Source: Planctomycetota bacterium
GTDB taxonomy: Bacteria > Planctomycetota > UBA8742 > UBA2392
Assembly (NCBI GenBank): GCA_020845475.1
Contig: JADLFN010000003.1
Location: forward strand, 1 to 64,000
DNA: 64,000 nt
Reading direction: 5' to 3'
In this document: one piece after another, positions 7,917 to 16,389 of the stretch
Layout of the letters: each line of letters starts with the position of its first letter
How positions within the stretch are numbered: position 1 is the first letter of the stretch
The notes under the pieces: generated by a model
Databases searched by the model: none
Told to the model about the DNA's origin: nothing
Seen by the model: only the letters and a program-made list of their open reading frames with translations
Made by a program: the position numbers and the translations under genes

Positions 7917-9341
7917 CTAGGCCGCGTTCAGCGGCGGAATGCCGGTTTTGGCGCACGCCGCCCTCATATCGGATAACACAGTGTCAAGCTGGGCGTTCGC
8001 GCCCATCGCGCGAAGTTCGCTGATTGATGCGCGCCAAACCTCTGCACTCTCATGTAACCGGGCCGAGAGTCGCAGGGCCACTGCGAAGTAACACCCGTGC
8101 ACACCCTGGTAAAGTCGATTCCCGACCTCGCGGTGAATTGCTAGGGCCAACGGGAACTCCTGTAGCGACTGCTCAATGCGTGCGGTCTGCGCATGGAGGG
8201 TGGCAAGATGTCCCAGGCTGGAGCCTTCACTCCTGCGGTTGCCGACTTCCCTATGAATCGCCAGCGCCGTTTCAAAGCAGCGTTCGGCCTGTTCGTACCT
8301 TGCAGTCTTTGCCAACACGTTCGCCCAGTTACCGAGCACCATGCCCTCACTTCGCCGGTCTCCAACTTCGCGCGCAATGCGAAGCGCCGTTTCGAAACAC
8401 TCCACAGCCTCTGCGTGGCGACCGGAATTGGCGAGGCCCGCTCCGAGGTTACCGAGAATCGCGCCTTCAATTCGGTGCTGACCCGTTTCCCTGCAGGCCA
8501 AAAGCGCCTCGGCATAGGCCTTTTCTGATTCAACTAATCTGCCGGATTCCTCATAAAGAAGCGCCAGATTACCCAACGCCGCGCACTGGTCCCTTCTGTT
8601 GTCCGCTGTGCGAAGGGCAAACAGCGCTTGCGCATAAAGCTGCTCCGCCTCCTGCACACGCCCTGCATCTTTCAGGACACTTCCAAGGTTAATGCAGGCA
8701 AGGTTCTCATGCCGTTGTTGCCCCGTCTCGTGCAGCACGAGTACCGCCTGACGACATCTCTCCTCGGCCCGAAACACGTTTCCGGTCTCTTTGTCGATCT
8801 GGCCCAGAAGGCTCAGCGCCACGCCCTGAACATGACGCGCAGCGGCTTGGCGTGCCAGCGCCCATGCCTGTTCTGCGATACGTGCGGCTTCGAGGGGGCG
8901 TCCTGACGCGTTTGTAATCCGCGCCGAACGATAAAGAGCCAATGCACGCACGCTGCCCTCACACACATCTGCCAGTGCCTGCCATTGCGCGCTGGCCGCC
9001 TCGTGTCGATAACACTTTTCAAGGAACTCTGCCGCGCGACACAAATAAATCTTGTGCAACTCCGCCATGGGCTGGGCGTCAGCCCCTTCGTTTGCACCCG
9101 CAAGGGACTCCCGTGCATGTCTGGCCAGTTCCTCCGCCACAACGTCGCTGGGGTGCGGCTCAAACCCTGCCGAATCATGCCCCTGAAGTGTGCCTGGGGC
9201 AGGTGCACGCCCGCCATGCAGTTGTTCGATAACAGCAAGGGCAAGTTTGTGCAGCCGCGCACGATCCGCCGGCATTTGAAGCTGGTAGGCGGCATCTCTC
9301 AGGAGCGCGTGGCGGAACAGATAGGCTTGCTCGGCGTTCAT
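7917..9341 (-). CDS. TPR protein, paralog 1 of 3
   Basis: 474 residues made almost entirely of about ten TPR units of the MalT/kinesin-light-chain type (recurring AIHREVGNRRSEG and GNLA motifs). The first 30 residues, YLFRHALLRDAAYQLQMPAD..., are shared with the genes at 14864 and 16390 and resemble the segment that joins the STAND ATPase module to the TPRs in large adenylate-cyclase or kinase fusion regulators. No ATPase or effector domain is attached. In frame upstream of the ATG the nucleotide sequence still encodes QSTT at the same distance as in paralog 2, but there is no standard start codon before the TGA. It may therefore be a truncated descendant of a longer gene. Probably a protein-interaction scaffold in the cytoplasm. 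Confidence 0.85.
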   Translation of the reverse strand: MNAEQAYLFRHALLRDAAYQLQMPADRARLHKLALAVIEQLHGGRAPAPGTLQGHDSAGFEPHPSDVVAEELARHARESLAGANEGADAQPMAELHKIYLCRAAEFLEKCYRHEAASAQWQALADVCEGSVRALALYRSARITNASGRPLEAARIAEQAWALARQAAARHVQGVALSLLGQIDKETGNVFRAEERCRQAVLVLHETGQQRHENLACINLGSVLKDAGRVQEAEQLYAQALFALRTADNRRDQCAALGNLALLYEESGRLVESEKAYAEALLACRETGQHRIEGAILGNLGAGLANSGRHAEAVECFETALRIAREVGDRRSEGMVLGNWANVLAKTARYEQAERCFETALAIHREVGNRRSEGSSLGHLATLHAQTARIEQSLQEFPLALAIHREVGNRLYQGVHGCYFAVALRLSARLHESAEVWRASISELRAMGANAQLDTVLSDMRAACAKTGIPPLNAA

Positions 9342-9432
9342 CCCGCGGATTGTCCGATGCCAATCAGGCGTTGTCGATTGCCCGCTGAACTTGTCTGAAA
9401 TTCAGAAATTTCCGCTACCTGATCTGTAACGA

Positions 9433-9477
9433 CGGGTTACACGATAAGCTTACCCGATTATCCGCTTAGGTAACCCG
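9433..9477. promoter_or_regulatory. Inverted repeat upstream of DUF1800 gene
   Basis: CGGGTTAC (9433-9440) and GTAACCCG (9470-9477) are exact inverse complements 29 bases apart, ending 11 bases before the DUF1800 start codon. The region between is AT-richer than its surroundings, as expected for a promoter. It could be an operator or an mRNA leader hairpin. Confidence 0.4.
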
Positions 9478-9488
9478 GAGATTCACCC

Positions 9489-11129
9489 ATGACAGTTCCA
9501 CTTTCCCGCACTCTGGCCGGACTGCTTGCCCTTGGCCTTTGCTTCATGGCCGCAACACGCCCCGCCATGGCCCAGGACACCAAGACCGAGGTCAAACCCA
9601 AGACACTGACCGAAGACCAGCGCATCGTGCACTTCCTCAATCGCTTCACGCTGGGCGCCACGCCCGAGCTTTGCGCCGAAGTGAAAGAGAAGGGCATGAA
9701 GGCCTGGCTGCAGGAGCAGTTCAAGGGCGCGCGCGAAGAACCCAAGGCGCTCACTTCGGCGCTGGCCGAGCTGGGCTCACTGGAGCTGTCCAGCGACGAC
9801 ATCGTTGAAAAATACGTCGAGCCCAAGAACAAGGACGCCACCGAGAAAGAGAAGCGCGAAGCGCGCAAGCTGGAAAATGTGCCGCAGCGCGAATTGCTCG
9901 ACGCCATCATGTTGCGCGCCGTATTGAGTAATAACCAGTTGCGCGAAGTCAGCGCCGACTTCTTCCGCAATCACTTCGCCGTCTCGCTCGACAAGGGCCC
10001 CGTGAAATGGATGGCCGTTGATTACGAGCGCGAGGCCATCCGCAAGCACGCCCTGGGCAACTTCCCGGACATGCTCAGCGCCACGGCCCACCATCCGGCC
10101 ATGTTGTTCTTCCTCGACAACACACTCTCTTCGCGCCCCGCAACGCCCGCCGAAATCGCCGCCATCGAAAAGCGCGCCAAGGGCAAATCCGAGAAAATCA
10201 TCGAAGAACTGCGCCAGCGCGGCCTCAACGAAAACTACGCCCGCGAACTGATGGAGCTGCACACGCTGGGCGTGGACAACTACTACAAGCAGGAAGACGT
10301 GATCGAGGTGGCCAAGTGCCTCACGGGCTGGACGATCGCTCCGCGCTTTGCCGCCAAGCCACTTGCGTTCTGGTTCCGCCGCGACGCGCACTGCTCAGGC
10401 GACAAAGTTGTGCTCGGCCAGACCATCAAGGAAGACGCCGCGTCGCCCCAGAACGAAGGCGAAGAGGTATTGAAGCTGCTCAGCGCCCACCCCGGCACCG
10501 CGCAGTTCCTGGCGCGCAAGCTGTGCGTGTGGCTGGTGAACGATGATCCCAGCGAAGCCATGATCAAACGCATCGCCGCTGTGTTCAGCGCCAAGAAGGG
10601 CGATTTGCCCTCGGTGTTCATGGCGATCTTCGAAGACCCGGAGTTCTTCGCGATCGAAAACTTCCAGGCCAAGTACAAGCGGCCCTTTGAGTTCGTGGTC
10701 AGTGCTTTGCGCGCTACGGGCGCCACCGTGAGCGACCCGTGGGAACTGCACCGCGCGCTCACGAACATGGCCGAGCCCATTTACCGCTGCGATAACCCGA
10801 CGGGCTTTTACGACTTCGCCGAGGCCTGGAACGATCCCGGCGCGATGTCCCTGCGCTGGAAGGCGGCCCTCGATCTGGCCAACGGCAAAGTCCGCGGCAT
10901 CACGCTGCCCGCTTCGCTCTACGCCGATCTCGACGCGGCCAAGCCCGAAACCTGGAAAGCCGCGCTGGCCAGGAAAATCCTGTGCGTGCCGCTGAGCGAG
11001 CACACCTCTCGCGCGCTGGACGAAGTTGTGGCCGCGCGCGTCAAGGCCAACCCCAAACTCAAAATCAAGGACCTCGCGCCGGAGCTGGTGGCCGGATTGC
11101 TGGGTTCACCCGAATTCCAGAAGCAGTAG
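9489..11129 (+). CDS. DUF1800 domain secreted protein
   Basis: 546 residues with a signal peptide (MTVPLSRTLAGLLALGLCFM..., cleavage near AMAQ). The DUF1800 hallmarks are in order: FLNRFTLGATPE near the start, NENYARELMELHTLGVDNYY at about residue 245, followed by CLTGWT, then FLARKLCVWLV and the closing GLLGSPEFQ. In Planctomycetota and other phyla this family is nearly always encoded beside DUF1501, as here; the pair is exported and its biochemical role is unknown. A good GGAG lies 7 bases before ATG 9489. The DUF1501 gene starts only 12 bases after the stop, so both are one operon. Confidence 0.95.
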   Translation: MTVPLSRTLAGLLALGLCFMAATRPAMAQDTKTEVKPKTLTEDQRIVHFLNRFTLGATPELCAEVKEKGMKAWLQEQFKGAREEPKALTSALAELGSLELSSDDIVEKYVEPKNKDATEKEKREARKLENVPQRELLDAIMLRAVLSNNQLREVSADFFRNHFAVSLDKGPVKWMAVDYEREAIRKHALGNFPDMLSATAHHPAMLFFLDNTLSSRPATPAEIAAIEKRAKGKSEKIIEELRQRGLNENYARELMELHTLGVDNYYKQEDVIEVAKCLTGWTIAPRFAAKPLAFWFRRDAHCSGDKVVLGQTIKEDAASPQNEGEEVLKLLSAHPGTAQFLARKLCVWLVNDDPSEAMIKRIAAVFSAKKGDLPSVFMAIFEDPEFFAIENFQAKYKRPFEFVVSALRATGATVSDPWELHRALTNMAEPIYRCDNPTGFYDFAEAWNDPGAMSLRWKAALDLANGKVRGITLPASLYADLDAAKPETWKAALARKILCVPLSEHTSRALDEVVAARVKANPKLKIKDLAPELVAGLLGSPEFQKQ

Positions 11130-11141
11130 CCCGGAGAAACC

Positions 11142-12419
11142 ATGAACAACGTTCGCCGAAATTTTCTCAAACTGGGTGCACTGGGTGCGTGCTCACTCGC
11201 GCTGCCGCTTGATCGCTTGCTCGCGCAGGACAAGCCCGCCGAAAAAACCGGCGCCACGCAGCCCACGCTCGTCGTGATCTACCTTCGCGGCGGTGCTGAC
11301 GCGCTCAACGTGATCGTGCCCTTTGCCGACAAACGCTACTACGACATCCGCCCCAGCATTGCGCTGCCGGCGGAAGACGGCGAAGGCGTGAGGGGCGTGA
11401 TCAAGCTTGACAAGCAATTTGCGCTCAACCCGGCCATGAGTGCGCTCAAGCCGCACTTTGATGCAGGCCGCGTGGCGCCGCTGGTGTGCGTGGGCTCCAA
11501 TCACACGACGCGCAGCCACTTTGACGCGCAGGATTTCATGGAACGCGGCGCACCCGGCTTGCGCAGCGTGCGCAACGGCTGGCTCAACCGCTTCCTCGAA
11601 GCCACGAACAAGGCCAAGGCGAGCGACGAGCAACTGCGCGCGCTGGGCATGCAGACGCTGTTGCCCCGTGCCTTGCGCGGAGATTACCCGGTGCTGGCCG
11701 TGCCGGACGACAAAGTGCTCAACGACCCGGACCTGATCGAGGTCTTCAAGAAGGTCTACGAGGAAGAGAAGAAGAAGGAAAAAGAAGGCGATATGAAGGG
11801 CGAAATGAAGGAAGACCGCCCCGAAGAAGACACCGTCAAGGAAACCGGCCAGGACACGGTCAAGACGCTGCAGCGCTACGTGAACATCATCAAGAAGCCC
11901 ATTGCCGGCAAGCGCGCCAGCTTTGGCACCGATCCCTTTGCCAAGCGCCTGAAAGACATTGCCACCGTCATCCGCTCCAACGTGGGCCTTGAGGTAGCCG
12001 CGCTGGATTACAACGGCTGGGACGACCACGTGAACGAGAACGGGCAGCTTGCGGCGCGCCTGAAGATGTACGCCGACGGTCTGGCCGCGTTCATGGAAGA
12101 CCTGGGCGACCAGCTTTCCAATACGCTGATCGTGACCATGACCGAGTTTGGCCGCACCTGCAAAGAGAACGGCAACGACGGCACGGACCACGGCCACGGC
12201 GGCTTCATGTTCCTGATGGGCGGCAAGGCCAAGGGCGGCAAGGTGCACGGCCAGTGGATGGGCCTCGAGGAAAAGGATCTCTACGAGAAGCGCGACCTGC
12301 CCGTGACCACGGATTTCCGCGACGTGTTCAGCACCGTGCTCACGCAGCACATGAAGTTCGAAGCGCCCAAGGGCTTCTTCCCCGACTACACGCCCAAGGC
12401 TGTGGCGGGGCTGTTCTAG
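11142..12419 (+). CDS. DUF1501 domain protein with Tat signal
   Basis: 425 residues. The N-terminus NVRRNFLKLGALGACSLALP carries a twin-arginine motif (RRNFLK), so export of a folded, possibly metal-loaded protein is likely. DUF1501 belongs to the alkaline-phosphatase/sulfatase-like fold. Visible motifs are VVIYLRGGADALNV, NHTTRSHFDAQDFMERG, GWDDHVNE, MTEFGRTCKENG and DHGHGGFMFLMGG. A Lys/Glu-rich insertion (about residues 205-230) is unusual. GGAG precedes the ATG. It is the second gene of the DUF1800-DUF1501 operon; the NOR/Nod-family gene follows 55 bases later, separated by a palindrome. Confidence 0.95.
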   Translation: MNNVRRNFLKLGALGACSLALPLDRLLAQDKPAEKTGATQPTLVVIYLRGGADALNVIVPFADKRYYDIRPSIALPAEDGEGVRGVIKLDKQFALNPAMSALKPHFDAGRVAPLVCVGSNHTTRSHFDAQDFMERGAPGLRSVRNGWLNRFLEATNKAKASDEQLRALGMQTLLPRALRGDYPVLAVPDDKVLNDPDLIEVFKKVYEEEKKKEKEGDMKGEMKEDRPEEDTVKETGQDTVKTLQRYVNIIKKPIAGKRASFGTDPFAKRLKDIATVIRSNVGLEVAALDYNGWDDHVNENGQLAARLKMYADGLAAFMEDLGDQLSNTLIVTMTEFGRTCKENGNDGTDHGHGGFMFLMGGKAKGGKVHGQWMGLEEKDLYEKRDLPVTTDFRDVFSTVLTQHMKFEAPKGFFPDYTPKAVAGLF

Positions 12420-12431
12420 AAATCGGCACTT

Positions 12432-12459
12432 GTGGGGGCGACATTTATGTCGCCCCTAC
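12432..12459. repeat. GTAGGGGCG-type palindrome
   Basis: GTGGGGGCGACAT and ATGTCGCCCCTAC around TT: a 13-bp stem with one mismatch. It fills the 55-base gap between DUF1501 and the NOR/Nod gene. As RNA it could form a hairpin that separates or stabilises the two transcript parts. Confidence 0.8.
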
Positions 12460-12474
12460 GCACCGGAAACTCCC

Positions 12475-14820
12475 ATGCATCCCAAAGACTGGTGGAAATA
12501 TCTATTGCTCGTCGTCGTGTTCGGCGCCGCCGGCATGATGTACATGGGCGTGAAAACCTACGACGACGCACCGCCCATTCCGGAATTCAAGGACGCCTCA
12601 GGCAAAACCCTGGCCTCGCGCGAGACCATCCTCGACGGGCAGGCCGTGTTCCAGAAATACGCGCTGATGCAGTACGGCACCATGTTCGGCGACGGCGGCG
12701 CGCGCGGCCCGGACTTCACCGCCGAGGCGCTGCACCAGGTTGCGCTCTCGATGAATGCGCACTACGAGGCCGAGCTCAAGGCCGGCGCCGATTTCAAAGG
12801 CGAGGGCATTGGGCCGCGCGTGCAGCGCGAGATCAAAGAGAACGAGTATGATGGCGCCACAAAATCCGTCACGCTCAACGCCGCGCAGACGCGCGCCTAT
12901 GCCGACGTCGAGAAGTTTTACATCGCCAAGTTCACGCAAGAAGGCCCCGAGAGTTTCAAACCTGCGGGTTACATCACGAACGAAGCCGAGCTCAAGCAGC
13001 TTGCGGCCTTCTTCTATTGGGGTGCGTGGGTTTGCGGCACTCAGCGTCCCGGCGGCAATTCCAGCTACACGCACAACTGGCCCTACGATGAGCTCGCGGG
13101 CAACCGTCCGACCTCGGGCACGGTACTCTGGAGTGTGCTGGGCAGCTTTGCGCTGATTTTCGTATTCGGCCTCGTGCTCTATTTCCACGGCCGCATGGGC
13201 ACAGCCGCGAGCTGGCAGCAAAACGGCTGCGAGCCTGTGGCCACGCAGGAGCGCGCCAACGCGCAGCAGATCACGGCCACGCAGCGCGCGACCTACAAGT
13301 TCTTCGCCGTGGCCATGCTGCTGTTCTTTTTGCAGATCGTTGCGGGCATTCTTACGGTGCACGACTTCGTCGGCTTCACGACGTTCTTTGGCTACGACCT
13401 TTCCAAAGTGCTGCCGCTGACCATCACGCGCGGCTGGCACGTGCAACTGGCCGTGCTCTGGATTGCAACCTGCTGGATTGCCGGCTCGCTGTTTCTGTTG
13501 CCGCGCATTTCGCCCAACGAGCCGCAGGGGCAGGTGAAGCTGATCAACGGGCTGTTCACGCTGCTGGCGATCGTTGTGGCCGGCACGCTGGTTGGCGGTG
13601 CTTTGGGCCCGCACGGCCTTCTGGGCGACTGGTGGCGTTGGCTCGGCAACCAGGGCTGGGAGTTCGTGGAGTTGGGCAAGCTCTTCCAGTGGATCCTGTT
13701 CGGCGCGCTGGGCCTGTGGTGCGTGATCATGTTCCGCGGCCTCAAGCCGGTGCTGCGCGCGACTTCACCTTTTGCGCTGCCCAACTGGATGCTCTATGCC
13801 GTGCTCACGATTACGCTGCTGTTCGGCAGCGGCTTTGTGGCGGGTGCGCGCAGCAACTTCGTAATCGCCGATTTCTGGCGCTGGTGCGTGATTCACATGT
13901 GGGCCGAGTGCTTCTTCGAAGTGTTCACCACCGTGATCATCGCCTATTTCATGGTCATGATGGGTTTGATATCGCGCGAAAGCGCCAATCGCGTGGTGTT
14001 CATTGCCACGATCCTGTTCCTCGGCTCGGGCCTTTTGGGCATCTCGCACAATTTCTACTGGAACGCCAAGCCCGAGCCCATGCTGGCTATTGGCGCGGTG
14101 TTTTCCACGATGCAGGTCATCCCGCTGATCCTGCTCACGCTCGAGGCCTGGAAGTTCCGCAACCTGCCCGGCAGCGCCATTCGCCAGAGCGGCGGGCGCT
14201 CGCTGGCTGAATTCGGCTTGAGCGAAGCATTCCTCTTTCTCATGGCCGTGAACTTCTGGAACTTCATGGGCGCGGGCGTATTTGGCTTCATCATCAACCT
14301 GCCCATCGTGAACTATTACGAGCACGGCACCTATCTCACCGTGAACCACGGACACGCGGCTTTGATGGGCGTTTACGGCAACCTCTCGATTGCCGCTGTG
14401 CTCTTCTGTGGCCGCCTGATGATCAAAGCCGAGCGCTGGAACGCGGCTTTGGTGCGCGTGTCATTCTGGTCACTGAATATCGGGCTGGCGCTCATGGTAC
14501 TGCTCGACACCTTCCCCGCGGGCATTTTGCAATTCATGGCGGTGCTCGAAGGCGGCATGCACCACGCCCGCAGCCAGCAGTTCATCGAGGGCAGCACGTT
14601 CCAGACGCTGACGTGGATGCGCGCCGTGGGCGGTGTGATGTTCTTCCTGGGCGGAGTTACGCCCCTGGCCTGGTTCGCCTTAAGCCGCATGGGCTCGCTC
14701 AAAGCAGCCGTGGAAAAGCTGCCCGACACGCGGCCCATCTACGACGAAATCGAAGAAAGCATCGAGCACGAGCCCGGAGCCCCCTCGCCGCTCGATCTCC
14801 AGCCGGCGCTGAGAAAGTAA
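12475..14820 (+). CDS. nod: qNOR-family heme-copper oxidoreductase, putative nitric oxide dismutase (Nod)
   Basis: 781 residues: one N-terminal transmembrane helix, a periplasmic domain with the qNOR signature YTHNWPYDELAGN, then about 13 membrane helices. Heme and FeB ligands can be placed by spacing against cytochrome-c-type NorB (P. aeruginosa numbers): H474 and E478 in HMWAE match H207/E211; H525 matches H258, exactly 51 residues on; H625 and H627 in NHGHAALMGVYG match H347/H349. H259 is replaced by Asn526 (GISHNFYW), and the essential E280 by Gln547 (FSTMQVIP), 21 residues on. The same two changes (His560Asn, Glu581Gln in Geobacillus qNOR numbering) are reported for the putative NO dismutases of Methylomirabilis. 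A quinol-site Glu also seems lost. Start ATG 12475; the frame is open to 12430. A divergent NO reductase remains possible. Confidence 0.8.
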   Translation: MHPKDWWKYLLLVVVFGAAGMMYMGVKTYDDAPPIPEFKDASGKTLASRETILDGQAVFQKYALMQYGTMFGDGGARGPDFTAEALHQVALSMNAHYEAELKAGADFKGEGIGPRVQREIKENEYDGATKSVTLNAAQTRAYADVEKFYIAKFTQEGPESFKPAGYITNEAELKQLAAFFYWGAWVCGTQRPGGNSSYTHNWPYDELAGNRPTSGTVLWSVLGSFALIFVFGLVLYFHGRMGTAASWQQNGCEPVATQERANAQQITATQRATYKFFAVAMLLFFLQIVAGILTVHDFVGFTTFFGYDLSKVLPLTITRGWHVQLAVLWIATCWIAGSLFLLPRISPNEPQGQVKLINGLFTLLAIVVAGTLVGGALGPHGLLGDWWRWLGNQGWEFVELGKLFQWILFGALGLWCVIMFRGLKPVLRATSPFALPNWMLYAVLTITLLFGSGFVAGARSNFVIADFWRWCVIHMWAECFFEVFTTVIIAYFMVMMGLISRESANRVVFIATILFLGSGLLGISHNFYWNAKPEPMLAIGAVFSTMQVIPLILLTLEAWKFRNLPGSAIRQSGGRSLAEFGLSEAFLFLMAVNFWNFMGAGVFGFIINLPIVNYYEHGTYLTVNHGHAALMGVYGNLSIAAVLFCGRLMIKAERWNAALVRVSFWSLNIGLALMVLLDTFPAGILQFMAVLEGGMHHARSQQFIEGSTFQTLTWMRAVGGVMFFLGGVTPLAWFALSRMGSLKAAVEKLPDTRPIYDEIEESIEHEPGAPSPLDLQPALRK

Positions 14821-14863
14821 GGCATGGTTGAATATGGCGCGGGACTCTCGTTCCGCGCCAGCC

Positions 14864-16315
14864 TTATGTCCGCGCGTCAGCCGGAAGCGGTTTCAGCCGC
14901 CAGGCTTCGCACAGTTGCCGCATTTCATCGACCTGTGTCTTGCGCAACACTGGGTCAGGCAGTGATTCGATAATCTGCAGCGCACTCATCCATTCACGCG
15001 CGGCTTCTTCCGTTCGGCCAAGTCCAAGCAGGCAACACGCAAAGGGGCAGCCGTGTGCGCCCAAAAAACGCCGATTGCCGACTTCGCGGTGAATGCGCAG
15101 CGCCTCAAGAAACAGAGGCTCGGCATCCTTGAAGCGCCCAAGCGAGTTATACAGGCATGCCAGATTGCCCATGGAAGCAGCTTCGCCAGGCCTGTTTCCC
15201 AATTCACGCGCGATGGCTGTTGACTGGAAATAAAGCGGCTCTGCGGCCGCAAAATCCCGCGTTCGTGTGAAAACCACCGCAAGGTTGCCCAACGCAAGGC
15301 CTTCCATGCGCCGCGCACCCAGTTCAACGGCCAGTCTGATAACGTCCTTGAACATTTGTGCGCCTTCGCTTGCTTTGCCGGAGTCAACGAGAAGGCCCGC
15401 GAGGTTGTAGCGCGTCATCGCTTCCTGCCGAATCAAAGCATGACTCTGTGCGACCTCAAGTGCCCGTGCGTAATGGCCAGCCGCCTCATCAAGGCGGCCG
15501 GTCTGTTTGGCAATGACCCCTCGTGTCACGTACGCTGATGCTTCTAGGTGGTGAATGCCCAGTTCTGTCGCCAACGTCTGAGCCCGGCACGCCAAGGTAT
15601 CGGCTTTTAGGTTCTTCCCGAGATGATGCAGCAAAATGGCCTGGTTATTCAGCGTGGTCGCCTCCAGCGCTTTGTCACCGCTCTCCAAGGCCGCGCTGCG
15701 GGCCAGAACGAATTTCGACTCAGACTCGGCCGTCTTTCCCAATTGCTGAAGCAGGAGCGCAAGCCCCATGGTTGCACGATGGATCACAACCGGCGCCTTG
15801 GCCTTCTGCGCTTCGAGAATCGCATGTTCGAAAAGAGGTTGTGCCAGAACATGCCGGCCGGCCGCTGCATAAACTGCACCCGCCAGTTGCAGGGCTTCGG
15901 CGCGTTTGTCGGCCGGAACCGCGCCGTGCGCAGCCAGCCTCTCATAGGTCTCCACCGCGCGCTCCACGAGAAACATGCGGTCAAAGTGGCGCGCTGCCAG
16001 CCAGAGGTATCTCGCCTCGCCCTTCGCCAGTTCTGCAGTGTTTGCTCCAGACGCTGATGAACCCAAACGCGCGTGATCCGCCAATTCGGCGGCGATTGCC
16101 TCTTTCGCATCATCGCTTTCTCTTTGAAAAAGGCGATCGAGCAGTTCAAAGGCAAGCGCGTGAAGCTTCGCGCGGTCACTGGGCAACTGGAGCTGATAGG
16201 CGGCATCGCGCAGCAGCGCATGGCGAAAGAGATAAGCGGATTCGGCGTTCACCTCAGACATTGTCGTTTGCGAGAGGATCGTTGTCGATTGGCGGGACGC
16301 GCAGTGCTTTTTCAA
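14864..16315 (-). CDS. TPR protein, paralog 2 of 3
   Basis: 483 residues from the ATG at 16315; ATG 16261 (MSEVNAES) is an alternative. The N-terminal YLFRHALLRDAAYQLQLPSD block is followed by about nine TPR units. The DNA for the first 30 codons is nearly identical to that of paralog 3 (about six differences in 92 bases by eye), while the TPR part is much more divergent. I prefer the longer start because the in-frame QSTT just upstream is also encoded ahead of paralog 1 at the same distance. It lies 74 bases downstream of paralog 3 on the same strand, so the two may be co-transcribed. Function unknown; likely a cytoplasmic interaction protein. Confidence 0.82.
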   Translation of the reverse strand: MKKHCASRQSTTILSQTTMSEVNAESAYLFRHALLRDAAYQLQLPSDRAKLHALAFELLDRLFQRESDDAKEAIAAELADHARLGSSASGANTAELAKGEARYLWLAARHFDRMFLVERAVETYERLAAHGAVPADKRAEALQLAGAVYAAAGRHVLAQPLFEHAILEAQKAKAPVVIHRATMGLALLLQQLGKTAESESKFVLARSAALESGDKALEATTLNNQAILLHHLGKNLKADTLACRAQTLATELGIHHLEASAYVTRGVIAKQTGRLDEAAGHYARALEVAQSHALIRQEAMTRYNLAGLLVDSGKASEGAQMFKDVIRLAVELGARRMEGLALGNLAVVFTRTRDFAAAEPLYFQSTAIARELGNRPGEAASMGNLACLYNSLGRFKDAEPLFLEALRIHREVGNRRFLGAHGCPFACCLLGLGRTEEAAREWMSALQIIESLPDPVLRKTQVDEMRQLCEAWRLKPLPADART

Positions 16316-16389
16316 GGAATCAAGCCGCCCGCGCTGCCGCCCACGGCGTACATTGCGTCAACGTTCCGGGCGCTGCACTTTTCTCCGGC

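Noticed and set aside
11193-12350. 385-residue minus-strand ORF opposite DUF1501
   Set aside because: His/Val/Ala-rich shadow of the DUF1501 gene, no start signal.
12475-14820. Plain assignment as a quinol NO reductase (norZ)
   Set aside because: The two active-site changes H-to-N and E-to-Q at exactly aligned positions argue against a normal NO reductase, though this cannot be settled by sequence reading alone.
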